23,924 bases of DNA from Multifurca ochricompacta (Eukaryota > Basidiomycota > Agaricomycetes > Russulales > Russulaceae). The position numbers and the translations under genes were made by a program. The notes beneath the pieces are model-generated. The model was not told where the DNA came from and made no database searches. It worked only from the letters and a program-made list of their open reading frames with translations. The DNA is taken from assembly GCA_022496185.1 (NCBI GenBank), contig WTXG01000428.1:1-23924 (forward strand). Direction: 5' to 3'. Positions within the stretch are counted from its first letter, which is position 1, and every line of letters begins with the position of its first letter. Shown here one piece after another: positions 1-8,920 of the stretch.

Positions 1-630
1 AAGCATGAACTTTTTGCTCTGGGATCGATCACCAGTAACATGGTGGGGAGGACTCCCATAAGGCATCCTGATGGGGGAGGGAGGTTTGGGACAGGGACAA
101 CTGGAGTGGGGTCTGGCAATTGCGCAGCAATGGTCGACATTGTTGGATAAGTGATGGTTGGGGTGTCTGAGGTCTGTCGTGTGATCTGGGGAGAGACTAA
201 AGCAGATATTCTGGACATAGTACTCTTGGGTGCAACTGTCGGAGCCGTAAAACTAGGGGCTATGACTTGTGCGTCTTCGCTGCTTTCTTTGATGTATTCT
301 TTGGTTTCTGAATCTGTGACGATGGCTGGAGGATTCTCTCTCCAAGGCCCTAGGCCGTACTCTGGTGGGGCAGGTCCTGTGGTAACCCAGGAACAGTGGC
401 TTCTAGAGTAATGGATATGGTACCAGACTCGTTTCTGTTCATCGTATTCAACTGGCTGGTACTGGTCGTCGTGATAGATGTAGTATCCAAACTTGGTTTC
501 AAAATCTTTCCAGACGCAGAGCCAAGGACCTGTTGTGAAAGGTTATCCTCATCTCAACGGTTGATGAGTTCTTCAGTGTGCAAGGTCTGGCTTCAACTAG
601 ATGAAGCCAAGTGGGGGAGACTTGACTTAA
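1..630 (-). pseudogene. Degenerate gag of gypsy element D (5' part)
   Basis: Read on the minus strand from the LTR edge at 630, the DNA follows the gag of element B: the leader, then the segment preceding the Pro-rich part, then the block around a GDRSQSKKF-like motif near position 30. The frame is not continuous: a one-base shift falls near 35-45 and the N-terminal segment reads only in pieces. The start region has TTG where B and C have GTG. Gag is the structural protein that packages element RNA; this copy cannot make it. It runs off the left edge, so pol and the 3' LTR are not visible. The assignment rests on similarity to gags elsewhere in the window. Confidence 0.75.
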
Positions 631-1202
631 TGTAATGCTGGTGGGCATTGTCACGACGTGTGATAGGTGCGTAGCAAAACTATAAGTCAAGTGTGCACTG
701 TCTTTCAAGTACATGGAGATCGGGTGAGAAGTCAATACCAAGGAGCTAATCCCTTAGTATGGTGAGGAAGAGTGCCAAAAGCACTGAGACAATTCAAAGT
801 CAGGTCTTAGGATCACCCAGAAGGTAATGCACCAAGTTGATTAAGAAGTCGAGTCTAAGGCATACAGGCTATCTAGACAGGCCTTATATATTAATAGAAT
901 TGGAGTCTAAATCGGAGTATTGTACTCGATGTATCAATGAAGTTGTAATCTAACTGAAGGGGAACGGAGTCAGGTGGGCCAGGTGAGAATATACATAGAC
1001 AGATCCAGTATAGTTGCGATTCTGGTGGGAAAATACGTAAGAGTTCTGATGTAAGGTATGAGTCACAGATAAGCAAGAAGTCGAGTCATAGATAAGGAAC
1101 AAACAAGTACAATGCCAGTCACAACATGGTCAACAAAGGGGAAGCACGTCCAAACAGCAGGTCACGTGAAGGAAACAAGACGATGCAGCAGGGTTTGTAA
1201 CA
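631..1202 (-). repeat. 5' LTR of gypsy element D
   Basis: The 572-bp block is bounded by TGTAATG on the left and TTTGTAACA on the right, a decayed form of the TGTTACG...CGTAACA ends of the other LTRs. It contains a TTATATA box (minus-strand TATA) near 882-890 and an AAGTCGAGTCT copy near 849-859 marking the likely transcript start. On its left (internal) side a PBS-like AAGTCAAGTCT follows directly, so this is the upstream LTR of a minus-strand element. On its right it abuts protease-coding DNA of element C, so D inserted into C. The right flank CTAAG (1203-1207) should be one copy of the TSD; the partner is outside the window. Confidence 0.85.
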
Positions 1203-1395
1203 CTAAGCCCAGGATTTGCTGAAGTCTTTGACTAATGAAATTGTCAGTGGCACCAGAGTCAATTAAGATTCGTTGATTGGCCATCTTCTGTTTAGTTTCA
1301 AAGTGAACTGGTATTTTCAAAGACTTGAAACGACTTGTATACACAGAAGTTACATGAAATTCTCGCACCCAGGCTGATGGGGTTGAGCCTTTTAA
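1203..1395 (-). pseudogene. Start of pol of gypsy element C (protease segment), cut by element D
   Basis: The minus-strand frame opens just after the gag frameshift site with FLKGSTPSAW and runs through HVTSVYTSRFKSLKIPVHFE to the aspartic protease motif LIDSGATDNFIS. It matches residues about 1-60 of the intact Pol at 20254-23736. It ends after QRLQQILGL, where the LTR of element D begins. Protease would cut the Gag-Pol polyprotein; only its first part remains here, and the rest of pol, if kept, lies beyond the left edge on the far side of D. Confidence 0.88.
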
Positions 1396-2915
1396 AAATC
1401 CTTTTGTCCAAATGCTTTTTCTACCAGGATGGCGTGGACTCCTTCATCTTCATTCATCATACTGGCCCAGAGGGCTTCTGCTTTCTGCTCTTTTGTTTTT
1501 GGGGTGGTAGGCAGGTTCTGTATGGGTGGACTCTGCACAGGTGGCATTGGTGTCATGGGCATTGTAGTCACTGTGACGGTTGCTTCAGCAGCTCAAGCCC
1601 CTTTTTTTGGACAGAACCGGGACATATGCCCCTGTGCCCGGCAGTGAAAGCACTGCCCTTCTTTCATCAATGTTTGTTTTTTGCCATTGGTGAGCGCAGC
1701 TCATGCCTGAGTGCAATCCGCAGAGGTGTCCATGGTGTTGGGATCCCTCTGTGTGGCAGGCTTTACTCCGAATGCCACCTTCCACTGATCTCTAGTCTTT
1801 CCTTTCTTGGTATCCAGACCGAAGCATGTCTGGAAATCCAAGTAATCCTGCTGCTGCCATCTCACAGCATTGGTCCATTGGCTCCACATCTCAGGGTGGT
1901 GAAACTGGATGATGTTTTTGACCAAGGGGTTGGGGAGCCCTTGGGAGAAGAGGTCAAGCGTTGCCTCCTCATTAACATCATACCCTGCATGTTTTGCCAG
2001 GTTGCAGAATTTGGCCACATATCCATCAAGATCTCCTTGATCCATCTTCAGGGATTTCAGCTCCCTGGCGGCTTTCTGCTTCACCTGTCTGTCTGTGAAG
2101 GTGTCCTTGAACCATTGGGCAATGGTATCCCACAGATCTTCATCTGTAGTCCAAGTTCCTGCAGTGACTCAATTGTTGAGCCACTCAATCTGTTCCATCA
2201 TCCAGTCGTCAACAGCATCCCCTCTAATGAGTGAGAGAAACAGGTTGGTGCACTGGAAGGGATTGACAATCTGAGGGACATTGTGATTAAAGTTCTTGAA
2301 AGTTTCAAACTCCAGCATAAACTTTTTGCTGGCGGACTGATCTCCTGCAAATGTGGTGGGAAGGACACCCAAAAGGCATCCAGATGGGGGTGGTATGTTC
2401 TGGATCAGGGCTGGGGGAGCCAGGTCTGGAAGTTGAGCTGCTATAGTTGACATTGTGGGGTAAACTATAGTTGGGGCGTCTGATACTTGTCGTGTGATCT
2501 GAGGAGACTCCAAAGCAGATCTACTGAACATGGATGTCTCAGGTGCAACTGTTGGAGCTGGTAGACTAGTGGCTATAACTCGTGCTTTGATTTCTTCAGT
2601 GTATTTGTCAGGGTCTGAGTCAGTGACAATGGCCGGAGGTTGTTCTCTCCAAGGCCCTAAACCGTATTCTGGTGGGGCAGGTCCTGTGGTGACCCAGGAA
2701 TGTTTGCTGTCAGAGTAATGGATACAGTACCAAACCCGTTTCTGTTCATTGTATTCAACTGGCTGGTACTGGTCATCATAATAGACGTAGTATCCAAACT
2801 CAGTTCCAAAATCTTTCCAAATGGCAGAACCAAGGACTCTTTGTGAGAGATTGTCCTTGTCCCATCGCTTGATCTGTTCTTCTCAGTGGATGTTCTGGCT
2901 CCTGGATGAAGCCAC
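1392..2915 (-). pseudogene. gag of gypsy element C, four premature TGA codons
   Basis: A colinear frame of 508 codons encodes Gag: an N-terminal region with EFGYYVYYDD and PAPPEYGLGPWRE, then MSTIAAQLPDLAPP, the capsid-like block with KKFMLEFETFKNFNH and NPFQCTNLFLSLIRGDAVDDW, DLFSQGLPNPLVKNIIQFHH, and a CCHC zinc knuckle CFHCRAQGHMSRFC near codons 422-435. Stops fall at codons 11, 249, 405 and 441, and all four are TGA. No frameshift is seen. It ends at TAA within the frameshift site that leads into pol. The frame begins at a GTG in the position used by B; no in-frame ATG lies between the PBS and the N-terminal conserved block. It is nonfunctional as it stands. Confidence 0.88.
1395..1401 (-). 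other. Putative -1 frameshift heptamer GGATTTT (element C)
   Basis: On the minus strand gag reads AAG GAT TTT TAA and pol continues from the -1 frame as TTA AAA GGC. The heptamer sits in the zero frame as G GAT TTT, immediately before the gag stop. The same heptamer in the same register occurs in elements B and G. I recall the identical RNA heptamer as a shifty site in a plant dianthovirus; that part is from memory. Confidence 0.6.
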
Positions 2916-2921
2916 AGTGGG

Positions 2922-2932
2922 AGACTCAACTT
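2922..2932 (-). other. Primer binding site of element C (self-priming type)
   Basis: The minus-strand sequence AAGTTGAGTCT starts two bases inside the 5' LTR. It is complementary, apart from the CpG-derived position, to AGACTTGACTT in the LTR of C (about 3160-3170), the predicted RNA 5' end. The same arrangement is cleaner in B, F and G. Confidence 0.55.
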
Positions 2933-2934
2933 AA

Positions 2935-4126
2935 TGTTATACCTGGTGCAGGCATTTGTCACAACATGTGAACTAAGTCGTGTAGCTGAGCTACGAGTCA
3001 CAGGCACACTGTGTTATAGGTATGCAAAGTTCGGGGATAGAGTCTATACCAAGGAGCTAATCCCTTAGTATAGTTGAGCGGAGAAGTGCCAGAAGCACTG
3101 AGACAATTTGAAAGTCAAGTTTTAGAGATCACCCAGAAGGTAATGCACCAAGTCGATTAAGAAGTCAAGTCTAGGGAATACAAAGTATCTAGACAAGTCT
3201 TATATATGTAATGGACAGCAGTGTTACGAACCCCATCGCTTCCCATTTTCTTTTTCTTGCCCAACAGGAACCCCTCCCTGCCGCCCACGCTTCACTACCA
3301 GATCACGTCTCCATTGTGGGATCCGTCACATGCCCTTCGTCCATCCCTGTGACTCGTTTGCTTGTTCATGTTTACCTACCTGTTTCTTCACTTATCACTT
3401 ATCTCCTTATCATACGACCAGACATTTACTTAATCCCCTATCAGTAGAAGCCAGGCTTTATGCCCTCTGCTTTCAGATATTTGGGCCCACTTGACTCCGT
3501 ATCCTTATCTTGTAGACGCCCACTGCCTTACGTATATAAGTCCGCTATAGCTACCCGGTAGACCTTAGACTCAACTTATTGAATACATCAGTGCCAGTCT
3601 TCTGGACTCTCCCTTGTCCTCTCTAACGTCTGCTTGTCTCAAGTGCTTCTGGCACTTTCCGCTCACCATCGTCTTAGAGTACAGCCTCTTTGACTTTGAC
3701 TCGTCACATCCTGCTCCAAGAGATCTTGTTGGTCTCTTATCCGAACCCCAGTATCATGCTGTCACACAAGTCATGTGGAACGTCCCGCACTGGGCATAAC
3801 AAGCAGAGTTCCAATCAGAGTCTTGTACATATTGTATCAACAAAGTCATTAATAAGGTAAAGGTAGCTAAAAGGGGAATCGGGGCCAAGGTGGGTCAGAT
3901 GAGAATATACCAAGATGCATTCAGTATAATTGCAATTCTGGTGGGAAACTATGTAAGAGTCCGGACGTAAGATATGAGTCATAGATAAGAAAGAAGCAAA
4001 CCAAAGATAAGAGACAAACATATGTAAAAGGAATCACAACACAGCTAAACAGAAGCCAAGCACATCCAAACAGCAAGTCACATGTCCAACCAAAAGAAAT
4101 GAGATGACACAGTGGGGTTTGTAACA
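2935..4126 (-). repeat. 5' LTR of gypsy element C, split by solo LTR E
   Basis: The left segment is 2935-3221 (starting TGTTATACCTGG) and the right segment 3807-4126 (ending GTTTGTAACA); together they make about 607 bp once the duplicated AGCAG is removed. The two halves align along their length with LTR D (631-1202), placing C and D in one LTR subgroup. Minus orientation is shown by the gag and PBS to its left. A TATATA box lies at about 3200-3207. To its right is LINE L1, so C inserted into L1; CACAT (4127-4131) should be the right copy of its 5-bp TSD. Confidence 0.85.
3222..3801 (+). repeat. Solo LTR E (B/F/G-type), plus orientation, TSD AGCAG
   Basis: A 580-bp LTR begins TGTTACGAACCCCATC and ends GGGCATAACA. 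It is flanked by perfect 5-bp direct repeats AGCAG at 3217-3221 and 3802-3806. It reads as the reverse complement of the B, F and G LTRs (same TATATAAG box near 3534, same AGACTCAACTT at about 3568). No internal gag or pol sequence adjoins either side. The most likely origin is insertion of a full element into the LTR of C followed by LTR-LTR recombination that removed the inside. Confidence 0.92.
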
Positions 4127-5019
4127 CACATTGTGGGTACCTGCCCCCCAATGTACATCTTGATGAAGTCATCTCCCTGTTAGCTCTACCCCACACTGAC
4201 ATTTCCCTCATGCACATGGCCTCTTCCCTCTCCACCACATACTGAGTGGACAACAAATGTGTTGGTGCCACCACCACCATCCTTATGGACCCTTCAGGTG
4301 AGATGACCAACCACTGGGTCAGAGGAACAGGTGGTGTCAAAGCCAACCTCGACCTCTTTGGCCTCACTCATGCCCTCCAATGGTTCACGACCTTCTATGA
4401 AGGATGCAAACCCCCACAGCGCATGGTCTTCACAGCCCCATTGAGTTCAACATTGTTGGGCCTATGCTCCCACAACCCCCATTGCTTCACTGGTGACTTC
4501 ATCTCCTTCCATCGAACATTGGCTAAGTTGCTTGTAGACTTCCCCTCCTTGGACATCACCTTCATGTGGTGCCCACCCTCCCCATGCTACCACACCACTG
4601 CCCTAGCTCCCAAGGCTGCTGACTGCACCTGCCGTCTGTTCTGTGTTGGTGACACTGACTCCCCTCCCTCTCCTCTCCAGTGGTGTGCCTTGTCGCACCT
4701 CCATGCCTATGACAACTGGCATGATGAATGGCTCTGCATCTCATTGGTCACCCCTGATGATGTCTCACACAAGGCCTACTCCATCTCCATCTTGGGACCC
4801 CCTACTGGCAGGAACCATCCCCTCTGGACTGCGGCTACAGCCAAGTGCAAGTTCAACCTGTTCACCTGTCACATGGTCTCCACAGCTTTCCAGCTGGCCA
4901 CCAGCCACACCTTCATCATGGAGTACCACAGATGCTTCTTCCCCTGCCATCCCATTGTGGAATGCCTGTGCCACTGTGATGGCATCACCCTGGCCTCATT
5001 CAATCATGTTGCCCTTGAC
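4127..5019 (+). pseudogene. LINE L1 pol: C-terminal RNase H and finger, 5' segment
   Basis: The plus frame runs from the C junction with LPPNVHLDEVISLL, through VDNKCVGATTTILMDPSG, DLFGLTHALQWF and DITFMWCPPSPCYH, to HAYDNWHDEWLC, GPPTGRNHPLW and CHCDGITLASFNHVALD. This is the pattern of the RNase H domain and following C-x-C...H-x4-C finger at the C terminus of fungal non-LTR retrotransposon Pol; a Tad-like clade is my guess. One in-frame TGA at 4243-4245 breaks it just before VDNK. The acidic residue expected in the usual FTDS motif reads FTAP here, another sign of decay. The frame continues exactly at 6255 after the hAT insertion. The RT and endonuclease lie beyond element C and are not visible. 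Confidence 0.85.
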
Positions 5020-5027
5020 TAGTGATT

Positions 5028-5720
5028 GGCAGGGGTAACCCTGGGGTATCCTTGTTGGTACCCATACCCATACCCATACCTGTAGTGACAGGTATGGGTA
5101 ACCTGCAGGTTACCCATGGGTCACCCGTGAAAACGTGTGCAAGTTCTTTACTTGCATCACGCATTTTGGATACCCAGCCTGGGCCTTCCTGGACCAAGAA
5201 GATACACAATGCATTCATTTGTGGCTGCTTAAGATCCCTCAATGACTCTTATTTTATGTTCAGAAGATTAAGATTATTCCATTTTTATTTTATTATTCTG
5301 CTTTCAATTTTATACAAGCACAACTAAAATACAGTATACAGAGATGATTAGATAGGATGTTATAGAACATTGATGAAAAGCCTGTCAGATAACCACACAG
5401 AATGCAAAATTAATTTGATGAACACATAGCAATTTGCAGGGGTAACCCCTGGATAATTGTTTTGATACCTGGGTTACCCATAAAATGAAACACATGCAAG
5501 TTCTTTACTTGCATCACACATTTCGGACATCCAGCCCGGGACATCCCAGTCTGGGAGATATGCACTTGGACACAACGCATTCATTTATGGCTACTCAAGA
5601 TCCCTCAAATATTGTTGGTTTATGTTCAGAAGATTAAAAGGATCCTTTATTTACATTATTATTTTATTATTCTGGTTTCATTTCATACAAGTGCGACTGT
5701 CCTGGTGCATTTAAGTCAAC
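5028..5720 (+). repeat. Diverged internal direct duplication in the hAT-like element
   Basis: About 5028-5330 and 5434-5700 share, in the same order: GCAGGGGTAACCC, GCAAGTTCTTTACTTGCATCA, a CCAGCC(C/T)GGG block, GCATTCATTT(G/A)TGGCT, AAGATCCCTCAA, ATGTTCAGAAGATTAA and TTTTATTATTCTG. The second copy lacks most of the ACCCATACC array. The pattern looks like an old tandem duplication or two related elements merged. No function is assigned. Confidence 0.7.
5071..5117. repeat. Subterminal hairpin and 24-bp perfect palindrome in the hAT-like element
   Basis: TACCCATACCTG (5071-5082) is repeated inverted at 5089-5100 with a 6-base loop TAGTGA. Overlapping it, 5094-5117 is a 24-bp perfect palindrome centred on CTGCAG. 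A third palindrome, TACCCACGTGGGTA, lies at 6211-6224 near the other end. Clustered subterminal repeats of this kind are typical transposase-binding regions in hAT elements; binding here is inferred. Confidence 0.7.
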
Positions 5721-6246
5721 CTTCCTTAATAGGAAGGAGGTCAGACCACCATGCAATGCAATGTAGTTGCTGCCCCATGCAGCTTGTAGATACACATGGG
5801 CCTTGTTTCAGTAAACTAATTTGATAATTAAATTATATTATAGTCTAAAGTAGTCTAGAGAGTATTTTAGATAGTGCCAGACCAGCAGAATTGGTTGCGC
5901 ATTGATAAAACAGGTGCATCATGATTTTCAAGAAGTGGATCACTGATAACACTTTTATTTTACATTGCACTGTTGATCTGCTTTGATACTTCATATAATA
6001 ATACTAGAACATATTTAAAGATACCCTATAGCATACATCAGACAAGATCTTTTATTTTTGTGGCTGCAGATGTGTTTTATCTTAGAATTTCTACTGATCT
6101 TGTCAATGCATGATTGGTGCCTATACCTGCCAAACCTGCCACACAGGTATGGGTTTCCATGGGTTGGGAGCCATATACCTGTACCTGTACCCAGCAAAAC
6201 CTGTGGCGCTTACCCACGTGGGTATGAAAACCCTTGACAATCACTA

Positions 6247-6674
6247 CCCTTGACTGCCCATTGTATGCCCAAACTCAGACAACTCTCGGGATGGACACCA
6301 GCATGCTATTTGATGAGCTGACCTGGCCACAGATCTTCAATAATTGTGCCAGGGTCACACAGCTCCTGGAGTTCATTCAGGAGACATGGGCTTTCTTCAA
6401 GCCCATCCACACCAGACAGCCTTGCAAGCCCCCTTGGTTTTGGACTTAGTAAGAACCTTTCTTTCTTTGAATGGTCTCTTTCTTGGACGGCCTCTCCATG
6501 TACATTATGACTTATAGGATTTTCTCTTTGAGTTTTCCACCTAGCCTGTCCCTAGTAGATATGGCATCTCCTGTACCTTTCCCCACAGTAGTTACATTGT
6601 ACCCTGATGTAGCTGCGCGATTGGGCTGAGTCCCGCAAGCACATCAATAAAGTCAAGTTCAAAAAAAAAAAAAA
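6247..6674 (+). pseudogene. LINE L1 3' segment: Pol C terminus, 3' UTR and poly(A)
   Basis: After the second TSD copy the Pol frame resumes with CPLYAQTQTTLGMDTS, LTWPQIFNNCARVTQLLEF and FFKPIHTRQPCKPPWFWT, and stops at TAG near 6449. About 210 bp of 3' UTR follow, closely matching the 3' end of L2 (9173-8940, minus strand). A GATTGGGCTGAGTCCC block and ATCAATAAA lead to a poly(A) run at 6661-6674. This is the 3' terminus of the element. Target DNA resumes at 6675, 79 bp upstream of the ureF start codon. Confidence 0.9.
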
Positions 6675-6753
6675 GTGCATGGATCCACACTTGCCGGACT
6701 CAGAGTGCCGGACTCCAGCCTGCCACCAACACCTTTGATCTTGCAGATCACGA
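6675..6753 (+). promoter_or_regulatory. Remaining 5' flank of ureF (79 bp)
   Basis: Only 79 bp separate the LINE L1 poly(A) tail from the ureF ATG. The segment holds two close copies of a GTGCCGGACTC-like word (about 6690-6714) and TTGATCTTGCAG at 6737-6748, which could be a 3' splice site of a leader intron. No TATA box is evident. If the ureF promoter lay further upstream, LINE L1 has displaced it or now supplies it. Confidence 0.35.
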
Positions 6754-7867
6754 ATGCAGGTTGACAAGGAGACCTATCTATTACTCCTCCTTTCTGATGC
6801 CAACCTCCCAACAGGTTCATTCGTAGCTTCCACAGGTCTCGAGTCCACCGCTGCTCATGTGCTCTTCCATGTGCCTGCCACCCCCCCTGGCTCAGACACA
6901 CTCGCCTTTCTCCAAAACTCAGTTGACACCTACCCATGCAGCATGCTACCCTTCGCGTGTGATGCTCACCGCATCACTACTGCTTATGCTAGTGGGGAAA
7001 TGACCAAGCTGGACGAGGCACTTCAAGCCCTCAGTCATCTCGATGCTCTGTACAATGCGAGTACGCTGAACTATGTCACACATTGTGCATCATGTGCACA
7101 AGGCCCTGCGTTGCTCACACTTTATGCAAGGGGGTTCACTCGCCCACCCTTTCTGATGTTGAAGATACCAACGACATATTTACCCCTTCTCGATGAACAT
7201 GAGAACCAGGCAGGTGCATTGGTGGCTGCACTTAAGCTGCACGTGCAGAGAGGCGATTCTGATGCACCGGGGCACCTTCCCATCTGTTGGGGGGTTCTGG
7301 CGGGCATGCTTGGCCTGACTGTCAGTGAGCCAGTATCCTTTTAGCCCCTCAGACGCTGCAACTGTATCACACATGGTTCAATATACAGGCCATGGAGCCT
7401 ACATTCACCTCTTCCTTCATGTGCGTGGCGTGTTCTCTGCCACAATACACATGAACACTTTGGGACCTTACGCTGCACAGCAGCTCCTTCTGCATGCTGT
7501 AAAATGTTGAGGTTTCAGCACCCCGATCGAGGGACATTCAATCTCAGGAAAAGTATAGCCATGTTGGGGATTGAACCCAAGACCCCCAGACATTCTAGGT
7601 CCAGTGCTCTAACCACTGAGCTACATGGCCTTGGGAACTTCAAGGTGGTTTCTGTGTGTTATGCCCTAGCCATAACCAGTCCACCCATGTACATGTGCCA
7701 TTACTAGGCTTCAGGCACTTCTCAACATAAAACACATGGTTGACGACGCTTTGATGTCCACTGCACATGTAGTCTCCAGGGCACTACAAGATGAGATTGA
7801 CCCAGAACACATGGAAGACCGACTTCCAGCAACGACATGGCCTTTAGGTGACCTCCTAGCTGCATGA
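6754..7867 (+). CDS. ureF: Urease accessory protein UreF, three exons, C-terminally truncated
   Basis: UreF works with UreD/UreH and UreG in the cytosol to load nickel into apo-urease. The call rests on the N-terminal signature LLLLSDANLPTGSFVASTGLES (only the first 13 or so residues follow the ATG) and on HLFLHVRGVFSATIHMNTLG followed by PYAAQQLLLHAV and ATTWPLGDLLAA. Exons are 6754-7324, 7389-7498 and 7715-7867; they sum to 834 nt in one frame (277 residues). Intron 1 (GTGAGC...CAG) joins LGLTV to SHGAY; intron 2 (GTAAAA...CAG) is less certain. The frame ends at TGA 7865-7867, but reading on gives HDLLHSRIFNS and TAG at 7901-7903. HDLxHSRIFNS is, from memory, the conserved fungal UreF terminus, so the TGA is probably a nonsense change of an arginine CGA. 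It may be weakened or dead. No other urease gene is visible. Confidence 0.85.
7325..7388 (+). other. ureF intron 1 (64 bp)
   Basis: It begins GTGAGC and ends ATACAG. Splicing makes a Ser codon (A + GC) and joins the two halves of the UreF signature in frame. Without splicing the frame stops at TAG 7332-7334. The length is typical of fungal introns. Confidence 0.75.
7499..7714 (+). other. ureF intron 2 (about 216 bp), carrying a tRNA-like sequence
   Basis: The proposed 5' site is GT at 7499 (GTAAAA) after the codon for Ala in LLLHA; the proposed 3' site is CTTCAG ending at 7714, keeping phase 0. Without splicing the frame stops at TGA 7508. The intron is over three times as long as intron 1, and the excess is largely the antisense tRNA-like block at 7556-7630 and its flanks. 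An alternative acceptor TACTAG ends at 7707. Confidence 0.55.
7556..7630 (-). tRNA. tRNA-like sequence (possible SINE head or tRNA pseudogene)
   Basis: Read on the minus strand, the acceptor arms GGCCATG and CATGGCT pair over 7 bp (one G-T). The D arm is GCTC-AGTGGTTA-GAGC with an A-box-like TAGCTCAGTGGTTAGAGCAC. The T arm TTGGG-TTCAATC-CCCAA is perfect and holds the B box. The anticodon arm is 1-2 bases too long and has weak pairs; the best fold has loop CTAGAAT with anticodon AGA. That would mean serine, yet the long variable arm of tRNA-Ser is absent. The body looks sound but the anticodon arm does not, so a tRNA-derived SINE or pseudogene is at least as likely as a working gene. Confidence 0.45.
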
Positions 7868-8920
7868 CATGATCTACTCCACTCTCGTATCTTTAACAGC
7901 TAGTAACGTAGCACATCATAATAAGTTCGAAGCCTACTGTATTGATCACAATCAGAATCACCAAATTCAATTCATGACTACACAGCTGTGAGAGCCTCTC
8001 GTCGTACCCTTTAGCAGCTCAGCTTGGTCTGCAATGTTACAACTGATCACTGTAATGTTCCGATCAACCAATCTTGAGTACCTCTGACGTGATGGGAGAG
8101 TGTCCGAAAGGTTTGGAAAGCAATTAAGATGAGGTTCCCTTGTGCTTTTCTCTAGACACTTAAGTCATAAAGGCCAAGGCCATGCACAAACCAATGGTGA
8201 CCACACAGAGATAAAGCCTGATTGCTGGCGCCTTTTTTTGCCTCTCAGAAAGTACGCTCAATGACCTGTCCTATTACAGTACTACTGGTCGCTCTATACA
8301 GGAAACATCAACTTTTGTTTCTCGCCAGCCAAAATTTTTGGAGGTGCCCGAGAACGGAACATAGAGGGTGTTGATATTACTTTCACTTGAGGCCATACCT
8401 GTTGCTATGTGCCCACACCACAGGTTTACCCTTCAACTCCATTGAGCGTTGTCATGTCAGGAACCGGGAAATAAGACAAGGACAAGGGAAAGCATCACCT
8501 GTTTTTGTATCTTTATTATTTTGAAGGGCACTGTCAGTTCCTTGAGGCCCAGATAAGTCACAGAAAGTCACCCTCCTAAAGGTGGCCGTGAGATCTGCAT
8601 TACAATAGATAGGGCATTTTTTGTTCTGTTTGGTCGATAGATGATGGCTTAAAGAAAGTTAGTTGTACTAGAATTGCAACTGTGTTTTTAAATCTGGGTC
8701 TGTCTGTCTTATTTTGATGGAGAGACATAGCCAAGATCATGTAGACGCAAGCTGGAGAGACTTGTGTAGTGAATATTTGATTGAGTGCCTTGTGCCACAT
8801 GGTAAGGCACTGCGCAGATGCTGAGTTGCCTCACAAACATGCTTGATATAGGGCAAATACTCATCTATCATTCTAAGAGAGTCCCCTGAATGGAACTTGA
8901 GGGCATTTGATCATGTCCAC
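7868..8920. other. Intergenic stretch between ureF and LINE L2; no confident gene
   Basis: The first 36 bp hold the displaced UreF C terminus and its old stop. The rest is unique-looking AT-rich DNA with only short open frames on either strand and no recognised domain. On the minus strand next to the LINE tail (about 8915-8744) a 57-codon open stretch containing DEYLPYIKHVCEATQHL could be the remnant of an exon, but I could not join it to others. Scattered AATAATAAAG-like poly(A) signals occur near 8510. Confidence 0.5.

Larger units (their letters stand above)
5020..6246. mobile_element. Non-autonomous hAT-like DNA transposon, 1,227 bp
   Basis: The block is flanked by a perfect 8-bp duplication CCCTTGAC (5012-5019 and 6247-6254). 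Removing the block and one TSD copy restores the LINE L1 reading frame (VALD-CPLY, matching IALDCPLH in L2). Its ends are imperfect inverted repeats: TAGTGATTGGCAGGGGT at the left and, read inward, TAGTGATTGTCAAGGGT at the right. An 8-bp TSD with short TIRs fits the hAT superfamily. The interior is AT-rich, has no ORF resembling a transposase, and has subterminal ACCCATACC-type repeats near both ends. It therefore needs a transposase supplied elsewhere. Confidence 0.88.

Noticed and set aside
1335..2234. A 299-codon plus-strand open frame across gag of C.
   Set aside because: It is antisense to a clear gag frame and its translation is low-complexity with no domain; the openness follows from gag codon usage.
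4562..5038. Overlapping open frames on both strands within the LINE L1 RNase H region.
   Set aside because: The frame with LINE RNase H and finger motifs explains the region; the others are shadows of GC-rich coding DNA.
5071..5100. The CCCATA repeats as a telomere-like array or CRISPR-like structure.
   Set aside because: Only about three tandem units, within defined transposon ends; better read as subterminal hAT repeats.
8744..8915. Minus-strand 57-codon open stretch (DEYLPYIKHVCEATQHL) beside the LINE L2 tail, possibly a gene interrupted by L2.
   Set aside because: No splice partners, start or known domain; too short to call as a gene.
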